This document shows positions 13,029-24,432 of a stretch of 64,000 nt of DNA, piece after piece. Source of the stretch: Colius striatus (taxonomy: Eukaryota; Chordata; Aves; Coliiformes; Coliidae); NCBI RefSeq assembly GCF_028858725.1, contig NC_084782.1, forward strand, positions 1 to 64,000. Direction: 5' to 3'. Both the position numbers and the translations under genes were made by a program. Position 1 is the first letter of the stretch, and the number at the start of each line of letters is the position of its first letter. Under the pieces are notes generated by a model that had not been told where the DNA came from, ran no database searches, and saw nothing but the letters and a program-made list of their open reading frames with translations.

Positions 13029-13036
13029 TATGTACA
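13029..13036 (-). promoter_or_regulatory. Pumilio-type element in the probable 3' UTR
   Basis: The minus strand reads TGTACATA, a second UGUANAUA match about 2.5 kb downstream of the stop codon. It is immediately next to the AT microsatellite at 13042. Confidence 0.35.
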
Positions 13037-13041
13037 GTTTT

Positions 13042-13067
13042 CATATATATATATAATATATATATAA
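13042..13067. repeat. AT-rich near-palindromic microsatellite
   Basis: Two short TA runs flank a single phase slip (ATATATAATATATA), giving a nearly self-complementary 26-bp segment within the probable 3' UTR. Confidence 0.8.
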
Positions 13068-15096
13068 AAAATACAAAAAGTTATCTTGGAGTAATGTTAA
13101 GAGTGTGACAAGGGCAAAGAGGGGGGAGAAAAAAAGTGGCAGAAGCCAGGAAAAGTCAGAACTGCCTCTAGATTTAGTGGATGGTTTTCCAGGGATGCTC
13201 ACACCAAGCTTGGCTGAGCAGGCTCTCTGAGTCAGCCTGGTGTTAAGCACACACTTAAAGCCTGAGCAGGATTTAAGATGTTACTTAAGAGTTCCACAGA
13301 ACAGAGTTGCAATGCTGAGCTCGAGTCCCAGCCCCTGCTCCTGCTGCCAGGGGATCTGGCCAGGTTTGAAAGCAAGACCAGCTTCCAGGCTTGGGGCCAA
13401 AGAGGAGGGAGATGGGGGAAAAAAAGGGAAACTTGATAAAAGTGCTAATTAAAGTATAAATGGGTTCTGGATGTTGGTTTGGTCAGTGTCACAGCCTTAA
13501 TGTTATTTCCATGATCTCTTCTTTTGTACTTAATTCCCTTTACAAGAAAAGCAAAAGCAAAAGCAAACCACGGATTATTAAAAAACTGATATTATTTGCC
13601 CATGAAATGGGAACAGTTCATAGCTCATCAAGTCTGGCAAGGAAATAAGTTCTCATTCAGGTTTTTATTTGATTTCTTTGCTTTTTTTTTTTTCCTTTTT
13701 CTTATTTTTTTTTAAAAAAGAAGTGTATTATGTCCCCAACAAACTGGAACAGCTCTGAAAGAAGAAAGAACTGGTCCACTGCTCCAATATTTATATCATC
13801 ATCTTCTTGCTGTGGTTAAAATTAAAACAAAACAACCAAAAAAAAACAACCAAAAGAGGTTTGTACAGATTCCATCGACCAGAAAACCCTCTGAAGTAGT
13901 GAAGAGCCTGCTGTCTGCTTGGGCAAACACGGGATGGACCATTGGTACTGTAAAAAAAAGGATGTGCTCAAGCTGACAGAGAGGAATGGCTCCATCAGGG
14001 CTCTCTCTATTTGGTATCAGTATCTCTTGGCAGTAGAGGCCATTGCTCTGCTATGGATGGTCATAGTTACACATTTGCTCTGGAAAAAAAGAAGTTACTG
14101 TGCATGCATAACAAGCTGATTGCAAACATTAACCACTCAGCATCGTCTGTTTGTGTCTTCCAAAACATCAGAGGAAAAGGAAAGAAGAGAAGGCCCATCT
14201 GCACAAGAGGGACGTTGGCCACGTTCTGCTTAAATAAATAAATAAAAGAAGACACGGAGTCACTCGTGAGTTACAGAGCTGCAGGTGTGCAAAGGAGCAG
14301 AGCACAACCTACTCCTGCATCCCTGGAGCTCGAGGAAGCCAAACCAGCCAGGAGCAGAGGGGATGGGATGGGGAAGGACGGAGGGAGCTTATCCGCTACT
14401 TAAGAATCACCGAGGGAAAACTGTCGCAAAGGCTGAGTTTGCTTCCACTTTGCAACCAAGGGAAGGTGTTCACAGAGGGCTTCCAAACCCCAGAAAAGAG
14501 GGGCTCTCAGGCACAGGCAGGACTTTGCCGGGGTGACGAGGTGCTCGCAGGGGGCGGGCGCGGGATGGAAGGATTAAAGCAAGCAGGAGGCCGGCTCGTC
14601 CAGCGAGAGACACCGCTCCTGGCACTGGGTCTACATTCGATACATTCCTATGTTCTTGCAGTTAAATCTTTGAAGAACAACCTATTTAATTTTTTTTTCC
14701 TATTTTATTATTTTTTTTAAGTCCCTTTTTAGAAAAGTGCTTTGCTGGGTTCTGCAGGAGGGAGGGATGCTCGAGACTCACTCTCTCTCTGGAGTGACAA
14801 TTCTCTCTCTCTCCCTACGAAGGAACCTCCCCCTCCTCAAGGAAGTGCTAGTTTCATTTACAAGTTCAGGGTAAACAACAACGTTTCTCAAATGTAAAGC
14901 AGTCTCAACTGTTTAAAGCACAACCATAGGCAACCAGAGGGATGCAAGAAGTCAAACAAAAACCCCAAAATAAACCACAAGCACTTTGCGAGAATTAAAT
15001 AAAGCATGTAATAAATACGAATCATAAACTTCTGTACACAGGAGCAAGGGTTTGGTTTGTTTCTGTTTCTTTTCTTTTTTTTTAATCATTTAATCA

Positions 15097-15120
15097 ATAT
15101 ATATATATATAAAAAAAAAA
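15097..15120. repeat. AT microsatellite followed by poly(A)
   Basis: (AT)n of about 14 bases runs directly into ten A residues on the plus strand. It lies about 400 nt past the HIVEP3 stop codon. Confidence 0.8.
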
Positions 15121-15520
15121 GTTTTTCTGTTTCTTTTGTTTTCAGTGCATCTTCTTTCCTCTTAAAATGCTTAACCCTCTCCTTTCTGCATCTCTCAGGC
15201 CCATCTTTACGCACACCGAAATGGCCAAAAAAAAAGGACAAGGTCTAACAAACCCCCTTTCCAAAAAACTCTAAAAAAATATTCACAGCCTCAAACAGTT
15301 TTTGTACATTTCAAGCAACAAAAGGTATAGAAAAAGGCACAAGTAACTGCATACATGTGGAGATAATACCAGACTGGGACAAAGAAAACCAGGAATCTTC
15401 CGTGGGTTTGGTCATTCACTAGAGTGCTTCTTATAGCGATGATTATACTAAAGGAAATAGTGTTGAAAATGTCTGTTGATTTTACATAGGAAGCCTAAAG
15501 GTGGAACAGGTGGTGGAGGC

Positions 15521-16414
15521 TTAAGTACTTCCCGTGTTTTCATCCACCTTTTTTTGAGTTTGACCTAAATCTGCATGCTCTAGGTGTGGACTGCTCTTCC
15601 TGGAGCTTCCCCCTTGGCGACCGGGCTCTCCGGAGAGGTTTCTCCTCCGGACGGAGAAGGGCTGAGCGTGCGAATGGCTGGGTGAGGGCTCTGAGAGGCA
15701 GCCCATGCTGCTGCTTCGGTCCAACGGCTGGGAGGGCAGGTCTGAGATGAAAGTGCAGGATGATTCAAAAGAAGTGCTCGAGCTGCCAGATTGCTTCTTG
15801 CCCGTTTTGTTCAAGGGTTCTTCCCCGCTTGTCGAAGGCTTTGGAGAGTGCTCGTGGGTTGTGCTGGGGCTGGCTGGGGATGCCGAGCAGCCCGCCTGCT
15901 CTGCATGGCTAGACTCAGCCAACATTTTTACCCTGTATTCCTCCTGCTCTGTCTTTTGCTGAAGCTCACTAGTCCTTGTTTTCTCTTCTAAGTAACCGCT
16001 GCTCGTAAGCTCTGGGGACAACGTGTACTTAGAAACCTTTGCAACCGGGGAGACGGAGGCTGACGGCGGCTCCCGTGGGACCTGCGGCTCCTCGTCCCTC
16101 TCGGGAGCTCGGCTGAACTCTGTGAAGCTGCTGCCACCAGAGCCAAAGTATCCTGCCTGCAGGGACACGACTGAGCTGGGCACCAAGCTGGGATGGGTGC
16201 TTGGCCTTGCCTGGACCATCTGGATGCCCCCAATGGGAATCATAGGATATGGCGTCCTCGTGAGCTGCTGCGAATGCAACGGGAGATGGCTGAAGACGTT
16301 CTCCTCCCCTCGGCTGGGAGCGTGGACGTGTATGTCATGAGGTGACTGCAAGGGTCTGGAGTAGACAGGCTGCGTGACACCAGGTGAGCATGTTGGGCTT
16401 CGTGGTTCTATCTT
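15521..16414 (-). CDS. HIVEP3: HIVEP3 last coding exon and C-terminus
   Basis: The exon opens in phase 0 after the acceptor CCCTCTTCGGTGCAG and gives 297 codons ending in TAA at 15523-15521. It starts KIEPRSPTCSPGVTQPVYS, continuing directly from ...FFGKNVQLYESKL of the upstream exon. Near residues 35-65 are NVFSHLPLHSQQ and PMIPIGGIQMVQARP, blocks conserved in HIVEP proteins. A Ser/Pro-rich region follows with SVSPVAKVSKYTLSPEL. Near the C-terminus are LDRSSSMGCLSEPS and RRRNLSGEP, which resemble the HIVEP3 C-terminus as I remember it and are my main reason for choosing this paralogue. A CAG at 16417-16415 just upstream could be read through in frame, but it is the acceptor itself. The frame is intact throughout. 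Confidence 0.92.
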   Translation of the reverse strand, partial: KIEPRSPTCSPGVTQPVYSRPLQSPHDIHVHAPSRGEENVFSHLPLHSQQLTRTPYPMIPIGGIQMVQARPSTHPSLVPSSVVSLQAGYFGSGGSSFTEFSRAPERDEEPQVPREPPSASVSPVAKVSKYTLSPELTSSGYLEEKTRTSELQQKTEQEEYRVKMLAESSHAEQAGCSASPASPSTTHEHSPKPSTSGEEPLNKTGKKQSGSSSTSFESSCTFISDLPSQPLDRSSSMGCLSEPSPSHSHAQPFSVRRRNLSGEPGRQGGSSRKSSPHLEHADLGQTQKKVDENTGST

Positions 16415-19188
16415 CTGCACCGAAGAGGGAAAAGAAACAGCTCAGTGAGTGCAATGCACAAGTTGCAGCATAAGCACCGTAAATGCTTGCTACAAGTATT
16501 GGTTTTCTTAAGATTTTATTCTAATGTGAGGGAGAGCAATCAACCAAAGAAGATTTGGACCCCCAAACCATTAAGATTAGGAGCAACACAACCCACAGTG
16601 TGTACAAATACACCCAGAGCCTGCTGGGGCACAGATCAGGGCTTTGCTTCAGGCTCGGATCATTATATCATCATGGAATGGTTTGGGTTGGAAGAGACCT
16701 TTAAAGGTCACCCGTTCCAACCCCCTGCATTGAGCAAGGACACTTTCAAGTACAACAGGTTGCTCAGAGTCCCATCCAACCTGGCCCTGACTGCTTCCAG
16801 GGATGAGACAGCTACAGCCTCTCTGGGCAGCTTGTGCCAGTGCTTTACTGCTCTCATTGTAAAAAATCCCTTCCTCAGGTCTAGGCTGAATCTGCCCTCC
16901 TTTAGTTTAAAACCATCACCCCTTGTCTTATTACCAGAGGTGCCTCTGAAACCTTGGCAGAGGATGACATTGTTTCCTGCTGAGCTGCTTTAGATCCCCT
17001 TCGGTAAGTGGGGTTTCTGAGAGCCCAGAATGATGTTTCTTATTTTTACTGTATCTTAAAGCAGGATGACATCCTTACTAATTGCAAGGATGGTTTGGAG
17101 TGAGAGAGAGCATTAACTCCCATTTGACACAAAGCACACCTATCAGTGTGATCCCCAACCACCACCCTCATGGTGTGGTCTGTAGAAATCAAAGGTTAAG
17201 ACCCTACTATTTTACCTTTTCCTCTTTCTCTCTCGGTGCTTCACATAGTTTCCTAATGTACATCATGGAGAGATATGTGGCTAAACAGAAATGGATTAAT
17301 TAGTGATGAGGTTATAACTAAACCCCTAAACAGGACTCCCAAGAAGAGGAAGCAACAGAAACTGAAAACTATTAAGATGGGGTTAGCTACAAACTTTGAG
17401 GGTTCACTGTAGGTCATATTTCTTTGTGGGATTAAGGAGAATTGCCTGACCCTGTGAGCTGGATCTCTACAAAGAGGCGACAGAGAAAAGCAGCAAAAGA
17501 GAAGAAGAAGGAAGCAAGAGCCACTGAAGGTAGTGTACACTTGGTCAGCAGTTACAAGCCCAAACAGTTGCTAAATCGCACTTATCCACACAAAGTCTTG
17601 TCAGAATCACTACAGGGATGCTGGGAAACCCCAATCAGATCACCTCAACAGTGCAAAAGCTACCAGACAGAGACAGTACCTACTGCAACAGCCAGTGGGA
17701 AGAGAGCATGGTCAGGCCTGATGCCCAGGCTTGTTAGAAAGCTTTACACTGAAGATAAGCCAGGTCATCTCCAGGTTTCTAAGCAATGCAAAGGGCACCA
17801 GTTTTGGGCACAGGCCACCAGTTTAGGATCTGATAAATCCACCTCTGATCTTTCTGTCTCTTGCAGCCTTGCCAGGAACATAATTTTGCAACAAAACCCC
17901 AGCTGTCTATCTCACTGATAAATGGAGTTTTCTGTTCAGTTCTCTATTGTTGCTTTGGAGGCACATGAGAAGAGCAACAATGGTGACTTTGGGTGCATAA
18001 AAGGAGCAGGAAAAGAGAGGAGAAAAGTATGTGTGTGACAGTGCAAGATAAAAGGTGTGAACAGGCAGATAAGCAAGAGGACAAATATTGTCTCCTACTG
18101 TGGACTAGTGAGCTAAGGGGATTTGCTACAAGTAATGGCAGTGGGCAGTCTTCCTGACAGAGATGCTTTAGAATTGAAGGACCAGAGTTTCCACAGCGTT
18201 GAGATTCACCACAAGAAGTTAATTGATAGGAAAGGGAAAAGGAAGCAAAAGTTTGGACCTAAACCAAAGGATAGTGTCTGAGAACACTCATAGTGAAAAG
18301 CAGAAGGCAGGCAGCACCAAAAGATGTTATCATAGACGTGGAGGACACGCACACTGGGCAGCGTGGCTTTTCTGGAGAAGACCTGGGTCAGCATCTGCCG
18401 TGACAGGTTCTCCAGGGGTTGTATAAAGGCCTCTCTCTTCCCAGTGCAGTCCCTAAGGGCTCCAGTCTCTCCTCACACCAGTTTCACAGCAGAGTAACTC
18501 CAGCAACTGAATCTCATGTTCACCAGCATAAATTACAGGAGAGCCAGGCACTTCAGTAGAAATGGGAATTGTTCCACCAAACTCGCCGTCTAATTTGCCT
18601 GCAGCAGTGGGAGGAGCATGCAAATTTCCTTTAACCATTGGATTTGATATGTCCAGCAGAGACATTAAATAATTTTCTGGACCCAGTAGGAAACACCTCT
18701 CTGTGCTGAAGAGAGAAGTGAGATGAAATCAGAGATGTCCAAACAAACATTTCTCAGCAGTTAAATCTAACAGAGTTGGCTACACATGTGCACAGCCCAG
18801 GGGCTGGCAACAGAGTGCAATGGCTTGTTCAGATCAGGTTCAGGTCAGTGACCAGTGACAGCTTCACCCTGGTTGGTGAAATCTCAGAAATGGGTATGAA
18901 ATTCCCATTCCCAAAGGTTTCTTAGGGATAACTAGTCATGACCAAGCAGACATCCTTACTGCTTGTCTCAGCAGGAGACTGGTTGGGTCAGGAATGTAAA
19001 CAATCCCTTGGAGAAAGGGCAACTTTATTTCTCTTCAACTGAGATGGGTAGGACCAAAACGGGTGCAAACCCCACTGTCCAGAGTCACTTTGTCACTGTC
19101 ACTGTGCCCTTCTCCATTGCAACCTTCATTAAGAACATATCAGAGAACAACCTGCAGGGACTAGAGGACAAGAGGGGCTTGAACTTAC
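16415..19188 (-). other. HIVEP3 intron (last), 2.8 kb
   Basis: It is bounded by the donor GTAAGTTC at 19188 and the acceptor CCCTCTTCGGTGCAG ending at 16415. It contains one CR1 remnant at 16668-16995. The rest (16996-19188) shows no coding exon, RNA gene or repeat that I recognise. Confidence 0.85.
16668..16995 (-). mobile_element. CR1 LINE 3' end, sense with HIVEP3
   Basis: On the plus strand it opens ATCATGGAATGGTTTGGGTT, the reverse of a CR1 3' terminus. It continues with CATCCAACCTGGCCCTGACT and TTTAAAACCATCACCCCTTG, all classic antisense CR1 phrases. It is truncated at its 5' end, at about 16995. Confidence 0.93.
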
Positions 19189-20249
19189 CAGCTTGGACTC
19201 GTAGAGCTGTACGTTTTTGCCAAAGAACCTGTGAGGTAGAGGCATCGAAGATAATATCCCATGCTGGGCTTGATATGAGCTTTGAAGTTTGTCATCTGCT
19301 GCTGATTTGCTAGTACCAGGCAAGTCCTCTTTCCCAGGGGATGGATACCTGGATGACTCTGAACAGCCCGGAGACAAGACTTTCTTCAGCGATAAATATC
19401 TGACCGATGACATCTCTCTGCTTGGTGACGAGTGCCTCACAGGGGAGACTTCTCCTTCTGGTGGAAGGTATGTTCTTGGGGACAGCTCTCTTCTGGGGGA
19501 AAGATGCCTGCTGGGCGACAGCTCGAGTCTTGGTGACACACATCTCAGTGGAGATGCCTCTCTCCTGGGAGAGACACGCTGGCAAGGGGACAACCCTCTC
19601 CCTGGAGACAGGCACCTTAGAGAAGACAGTTCTCCAGTTGGTGAAAACCGTTTCGGTGACGTTTCATTTTTGGTTAATAGGTGCTTTCTTGCTAGCATTG
19701 GTCTGCTGCTGCCACCACCTCTGCCAGAGTCCTGGCTTGGAGACCACCTTTTCCTTGGGGAGGTGTCTTTTGAGGTTGGCAGGTCCATAACTAAGGACAT
19801 CTGCGGCCTTGTGACAGACTCTCTCTCAGCAGAAGCCAATTGTTCGGTGGAGGTCAAAGCTGGTCTGTGGAGACTCAAGAAGCTGTGGCACACAGCAATG
19901 TCACTGCTGTCTGCTGACCACTTTGTTTCCAGCCCTGAGGAGGAGGCCTGCTGGCCTTCACCTACTTTTTGGCTGCTGGGAACAGTTTCTCGGGATACGG
20001 ACAATGCTATTTCAGTGCCTTCCTCTTGAGAAGATGGAGAGCCACCTGAAGAGTGCAGTGGGAGGGCGGTATGTTTGACCTCTGGCAACTTTAAAGGTGG
20101 CTCATCTTGGCTTTCCTCTTCCTCCTCATCTTCCTCATCTTCGTTGTCATCATCGTCGTCAGATTCCTCTAGGTCTGAAAACTGATGTTCCTCTATTGGC
20201 TCAGATCCCTCCCGCCCCTCAGAGTCCTGGAATAGGTCTTCACTGGTTC
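19189..20249 (-). CDS. HIVEP3: HIVEP3 exon with acidic tract and serine-proline-arginine hexapeptide array
   Basis: This 1061-nt exon starts after the acceptor GCTCATCCCTTCAG and completes a Gly codon. It then has 353 codons and ends in phase 0 at the donor AAGCTG|GTAAGT. Residues about 25-50 form a strongly acidic tract (D/E runs, roughly 20100-20190). A Ser-rich middle follows, then a run of about 16 hexapeptides of the form (hydrophobic)-S-P-x-R-x from 19647 to 19360. The exon ends with PHRFFGKNVQLYESKL. Acidic and S/T-P-x-R/K segments next to the ZAS fingers are known features of this family. The tail is conserved among paralogues and runs in frame into the next exon. The abundance of SPxR/K units favours HIVEP3. 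No stop or frameshift is seen. Confidence 0.93.
19360..19647 (-). repeat. 18-bp-period coding repeat (SPxR hexapeptides)
   Basis: Sixteen consecutive hexapeptides from FSPTGE to LSPGCS fit the pattern (hydrophobic)-S-P-x-R/K-x, for example VSPRRE, LSPSRH, LSPRRE and VSPVRH. Pairs of hexads sometimes recur as a 12-residue unit. The array lies within the HIVEP3 exon and stays in frame throughout. Confidence 0.9.
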
Positions 20250-21347
20250 CTGAAGGGATGAGCAAACACAAAGAGTGTAAAGCACACATACAGGGGCTAT
20301 ATTTGTGCTGAATCTGCTCAGAAGTTCTAAGGGGACAAGAGGAGAGGGGACTCAGCTATTTCCTAGGTCTGATCATCTCACACTTTGAAGCCTGCAGCCT
20401 TGCCCTCTGTGCCAACTCCACTCCTGATGGACCCAGTAGGTCCCAGTAAATCTCACCATAGAGAACTCCTGCTCTACCCTAATTGTGATTCCAGCCATTG
20501 CTCTGTCAGCACACACAGCCATCCATCCCTGCCTCTGCTCTGCCCCTTCACAGACCCTCTAGAAACGCAAAAAAGGCTCTCAACAGATGAAGAAAACAGC
20601 AGCACTGCTCTCCTTTGGTGGGCTCTCTATGACTATTTGCTTCAACAGTATCCACAAAATACCTAAAGCTGCCAAGGCTGGTGGGATGGCTGCTCCCACC
20701 CTCCCTGTGCTGGGCCTTTTTCTGCCCAGACTACATGAGCACTAAACATTAGCAAGACAGGACTTTTATTAAAAAGCAAACAACAGGGTTGAAAGAACCT
20801 CTGTGGATATTTTCCCTTACTCTGATTAACTCTGGTTTATGATGCAGAAGGTTCTTTGTGGCAGAGGTTTCTCCTGTTTGTCTGTGCAGCAGGATGGTTT
20901 GTCAAGAAGAGCTTGTGGACAGTGAGGAGTCGACAAAAAGCAAAATGCTGAAAGGATTTGAGATGTATTTGCAGGTAAAAATACAGCATCTATCTTCTAC
21001 TTTGAGAGGCAGCAGAAGCGTTGTGAGATCACTTCCAGCCTCCTAAGCAGGTTGCTGCTGCTGACCCGCTGCTCTGGCACTGCACAGAGGGAAATCTGCA
21101 TTTCCCCAGGCCAGATGTGCAGCAACCTGAGGCTGCAGAAATGCAGCCCAGAGAGGTCCACTGGGAACAGCCACTGGATGTCACTGTAGCTCAACAAAAC
21201 CACACTGTCACCAGGCTTTCCTGCAAGTCCCCACTGCTCCGGAGGGGCTTAGAAAAGAAGCTTCTCAAACTCGGTGCCAAAGCAGCAAGACAATGGGTGC
21301 AGAGCTGCTGGGACACTCAAATCTGTGAAGTGTTCCATATTCTTTGC

Positions 21348-21492
21348 TGCCCAGGGAGCTGGGGGAGTCTCCAGTCCTGGAGGGATCCCAGAGCTGAGGT
21401 GCTGAGGGCCAGGGGTTAGTGCTGGGCTGGGCAGGGTGAGGGCAGGGCTTGGATTCAATGGGCTTAAAGGGCTTTTCTAACAGAAATGATTC
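21348..21492 (+). mobile_element. CR1 LINE 3' fragment
   Basis: It contains GCCCAGGGAGCTGGGGGAGT, GGAGGGATCCCAGAGCTGAG and GGGCCAGGGGTTAGTGCTGG, then a decayed end (GAAATGATTCTGTAAC). It is closely related to the next copy about 600 bp away. The CCCTGG triplet region present in its relatives is deleted here. Confidence 0.87.
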
Positions 21493-21954
21493 TGTAACAT
21501 GCTTGGGCCCTGGCTTTGGAAGAAGAGTGCCCTCATGTTGCTTTAACACCTGGTGAACTAATTGCAGCACCACTGGCCTCTTTTCCTTGTCAGTTCAGCC
21601 TAGGACACCACTGCTCTCCTGATGAACACTGAAATGGTTTTCCATTTAGAGCTGTCATCTGTCAGCAGGATGAGCTGGAGGGAAAATTAAATGGAGCTAA
21701 TGCTCAGGCTGGAACACACCTCCCTGCAGCAGGCAGGGTGGTTTTCCAAAGGGGACATGGCCACACAGTGAGAAGTCACTGTGTTCTATGGACAAACAGT
21801 CTAATTCTTGTTTACTTTTAATAACAAGGCCTTACCAGTAAATGCTCATGAAGGTGTTGGCATTACCAGTGAAATAAGACCAGTGAAATAATTTTAGCAT
21901 GGCTGATTATCCATCCAAGAGTCAGCCTGAAATGCATCTCATTGTCCTGTCTCG

Positions 21955-22206
21955 TGACAGGACAAGAGGAAATGGGCTCAAGTTTACCCAGGGGAGGTTG
22001 AGGTTGGAGCTGAGGCAGAACTGTTTCCCTGAGAGGGGTGTCAGCCCCTGTGCCAGGCTGCCCAGGGAGCTGGGGCAGTGCCCAGCCCTGGAGGGATCCC
22101 AAAGCCCTGGAGCTGAGGTGTTGAGGGCCAGGGGTTAGTGTTGGGCTTGGCCTCAATGATCTTAAAGGCCTTTTCTAACCAAAATGACTCTGTGATTCTA
22201 TGATTT
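21955..22206 (+). mobile_element. CR1 LINE 3' fragment with intact terminal repeat
   Basis: It starts at GACAGGACAAGAGGAAATGG and ends GACTCTGTGATTCTATGATT, a nearly intact CR1 3' terminus. Between them is the same subfamily block as the copies at 1-465 and 8475-8925. Confidence 0.92.
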
Positions 22207-23937
22207 GCACCCCACTCTACTTCACAAGTATCTGTGAACTAGTTCATAAAGCAAGACCTACTGCAGAACTCCCACTGCACCAAGCCAAAGCCAGCAGCTC
22301 TCCACCATGAGGCTCCTTTGCATTGTGAAATCCTTGGACAATGATGGTGTTTGCTGGACCCAGGATCCAGTGGTGAGTTGCCTGCAAACTCCCAAAGGAT
22401 CTGAGTTCAGAACAAATACTATTCCAAACCATCAGTTCTCCCAGCTGTAGGGTGAGCTGTGCATATTTCATGCTTGGAAAAAGGAATGCATTTTACTACC
22501 AGAGCTATGAGTTGGCCCCGGTCACACAAGGGACAGGCGCTGGTCAGGACAGAGAGCAAGGTCAGGAGTATGGAGTGAGGGAAATGTGAAGCCAGCTCTG
22601 CATTGGAGAGTTGTTTGCATTTGCCACCAAGAGAAACATTTCAGTGAGTCCTGGGACAGCCCAAAGGGAATTTGCTTTGGCCTCCTAACACGCTCCTTGC
22701 AGGCAGAAGGAAAACTCAGACTTGAGCCCTGGCTTCTGGGAACTGAAATGCGTTTTGCTGAGCTTAATGTGCAGAGAAAGGGCAAGTCAGGAGAAGACAG
22801 AGAGGGAGGGAAAGGGGGAGAGAGGGAGATAGTGAAAGTGTGCCCTGGCAACAGCTTCATCTGAGTGTTGCACTTCATCACACATGTATTATTCCAAGGT
22901 TATTCTACCAAGCTGGTGTAATCACACCAAGGAAAACCCATGCAGGAGTGAAGAACTACACTCCCAACTCCTTTTACAGTGACATCCCTTACTTTCTCCT
23001 GGCCTTTAAACACAAAGAAAAACAATCAAGTGAAATATAACTCTAGTTTAAAACAATTCAGGGAGTTTTTGGAACTGCTGTTCCCTCCCTGCCTGCCCCC
23101 AAAGGAAAGCACAGCAATCTGTGCTGGTTTGTGTCACATGGAAATTGTCAGTTACAGGTCTTTTTAACAGCTTTTAAATAATTCAAATAGTCCTTTCCAG
23201 GCTCTGTTCTGAGCCTCTTTGCAAAGGAGAAGATGCTCTGTGCTTACACAGGGGAAGGCTCTTTGCAATCCCCTCCTCTGGGAGCAGTGGCTGCACGATC
23301 CAGCTGTGAGCTCTCATTTCTCATGCACCTTTTTGCCACTTTTACCTTATTTTCTCATCCATCCAAACAGCCCCAACCATTACAGGACAAAATAGGATTT
23401 TATGACCATCCTCTTGGCTGCTTTATTTAGTATTTACTTGGCATTTGTGAGCTATGGGGCTCCTAACTCAAGAGGCAGAATATTTGAAAGTCCAGTGTTA
23501 GCTTTTACCAGGTGAAAAAGGAGATGTAAGGAAAGAAAGGAAACGTCCTCTGACATCACACCTTCCCATTTGCACCTTCTGCATTCCTTCCTGGTAAACC
23601 TTCCCCTTTACACTACCACAAATGGTCTTCATCAATGGGAGGAAATGCAGACTGTGTATTTTTTGTGATTCTAAAATTACACAGGTTACTTGCATAATGC
23701 AATAAAGTCCAGACAGCACAACGTGTTCCAGCCAGCAGCTGCACAGCCAACAGCAGCAACGGGAGACGAGTCCCTTCCCAACACTAATGGGTTCCTGTCC
23801 TCTGCAGCCCATGTAGGGTCTTTCCTCAGAACAGGCCTCCCAGCTGATGGTCCCATCCTTTCTGCTTAGTGCTTTCTGCTTAGCTGACCTGGGGGTGCAA
23901 GGCAGAGCTTTCTTGGGCTTTTGTTGGGATTTATCCT

Positions 23938-24432
23938 CTCCCTCGGCTCTGCCCTGCTGAGGCCTCATCTGGAGTCCTGTGGCCAGCTCTGGGCTCCCCA
24001 GCTCCAGAGGGACAGGGAACTGCTGCAGAGAGGCCAGTGCAGGGACACCAAGATGCTGAGGGATGGAACATGTGTGTGAGGAGGAAAGGCTGCAGCCCTG
24101 GGGCTGTTCAGCCTGGAGAAGAGAAGGCTGAAGGGGGATCCCATCAACACTTACAAGGATGTAAAAGGTGCACATCAGGAGGATGAAATTACACCTTTTT
24201 TTCTGAAGAAGTGTCAGTGGTACAGGAGGAGCAAGTCCTTTGGTGCTGAGGTGAGGGAGCCCTGGCCCAGGCTGCCCAGGGAGGGTGTGGAGGCTCCTGC
24301 TCAGGAGGTTTCCAACCCCACCTGGACACATTCCTGTGCCCCTGAGCCAGGGGAACCTGCTTTGGCACGGGATTGGGCTGGATGAGCTCTGCAGGGCCCT
24401 TCCAACCTTCAACACTCTGGGATTCTATGATC
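23938..24432 (+). mobile_element. CR1 LINE, 5'-truncated
   Basis: It begins in the ORF2 region at CTCTGCCCTGCTGAGGCCTC. It passes GGGACAGGGAACTGCTGCAG and GGCTGTTCAGCCTGGAGAAG and ends CTGGGATTCTATGATC. Several indels break the frame. A long minus-strand open frame over it is antisense noise. Confidence 0.93.

Larger units (their letters stand above)
9775..15520 (-). other. HIVEP3: Probable long 3' UTR of HIVEP3
   Basis: From the stop codon down to about 9775 the sequence has no plausible coding frame and no recognisable CR1. It is rich in A/T runs, a texture typical of a long vertebrate 3' UTR. Minus-strand AATAAA hexamers occur at 9798-9793, 11423-11418 and 11719-11714, with others near 13.66 and 14.70 kb. 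The most distal one is the best candidate end because CR1-bearing flank resumes beyond it. Two perfect Pumilio-type UGUANAUA elements read on the minus strand at 10171-10164 and 13036-13029. The proximal boundary is certain; the distal end is inferred. Without transcript data a much shorter UTR ending at an internal AATAAA is equally possible. Confidence 0.55.

Noticed and set aside
16445-16993. 182-codon plus-strand frame
   Set aside because: Most of it is the reverse of the CR1 3' end at 16668-16995.
19289-20029. 246-codon plus-strand frame as a gene
   Set aside because: It lies exactly opposite the HIVEP3 exon and repeats with the same 18-bp period. It has no independent homology.
23498-24415. 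305-codon minus-strand frame
   Set aside because: More than half of it is the antisense of the CR1 at 23938-24432. The remainder has no recognisable protein features.
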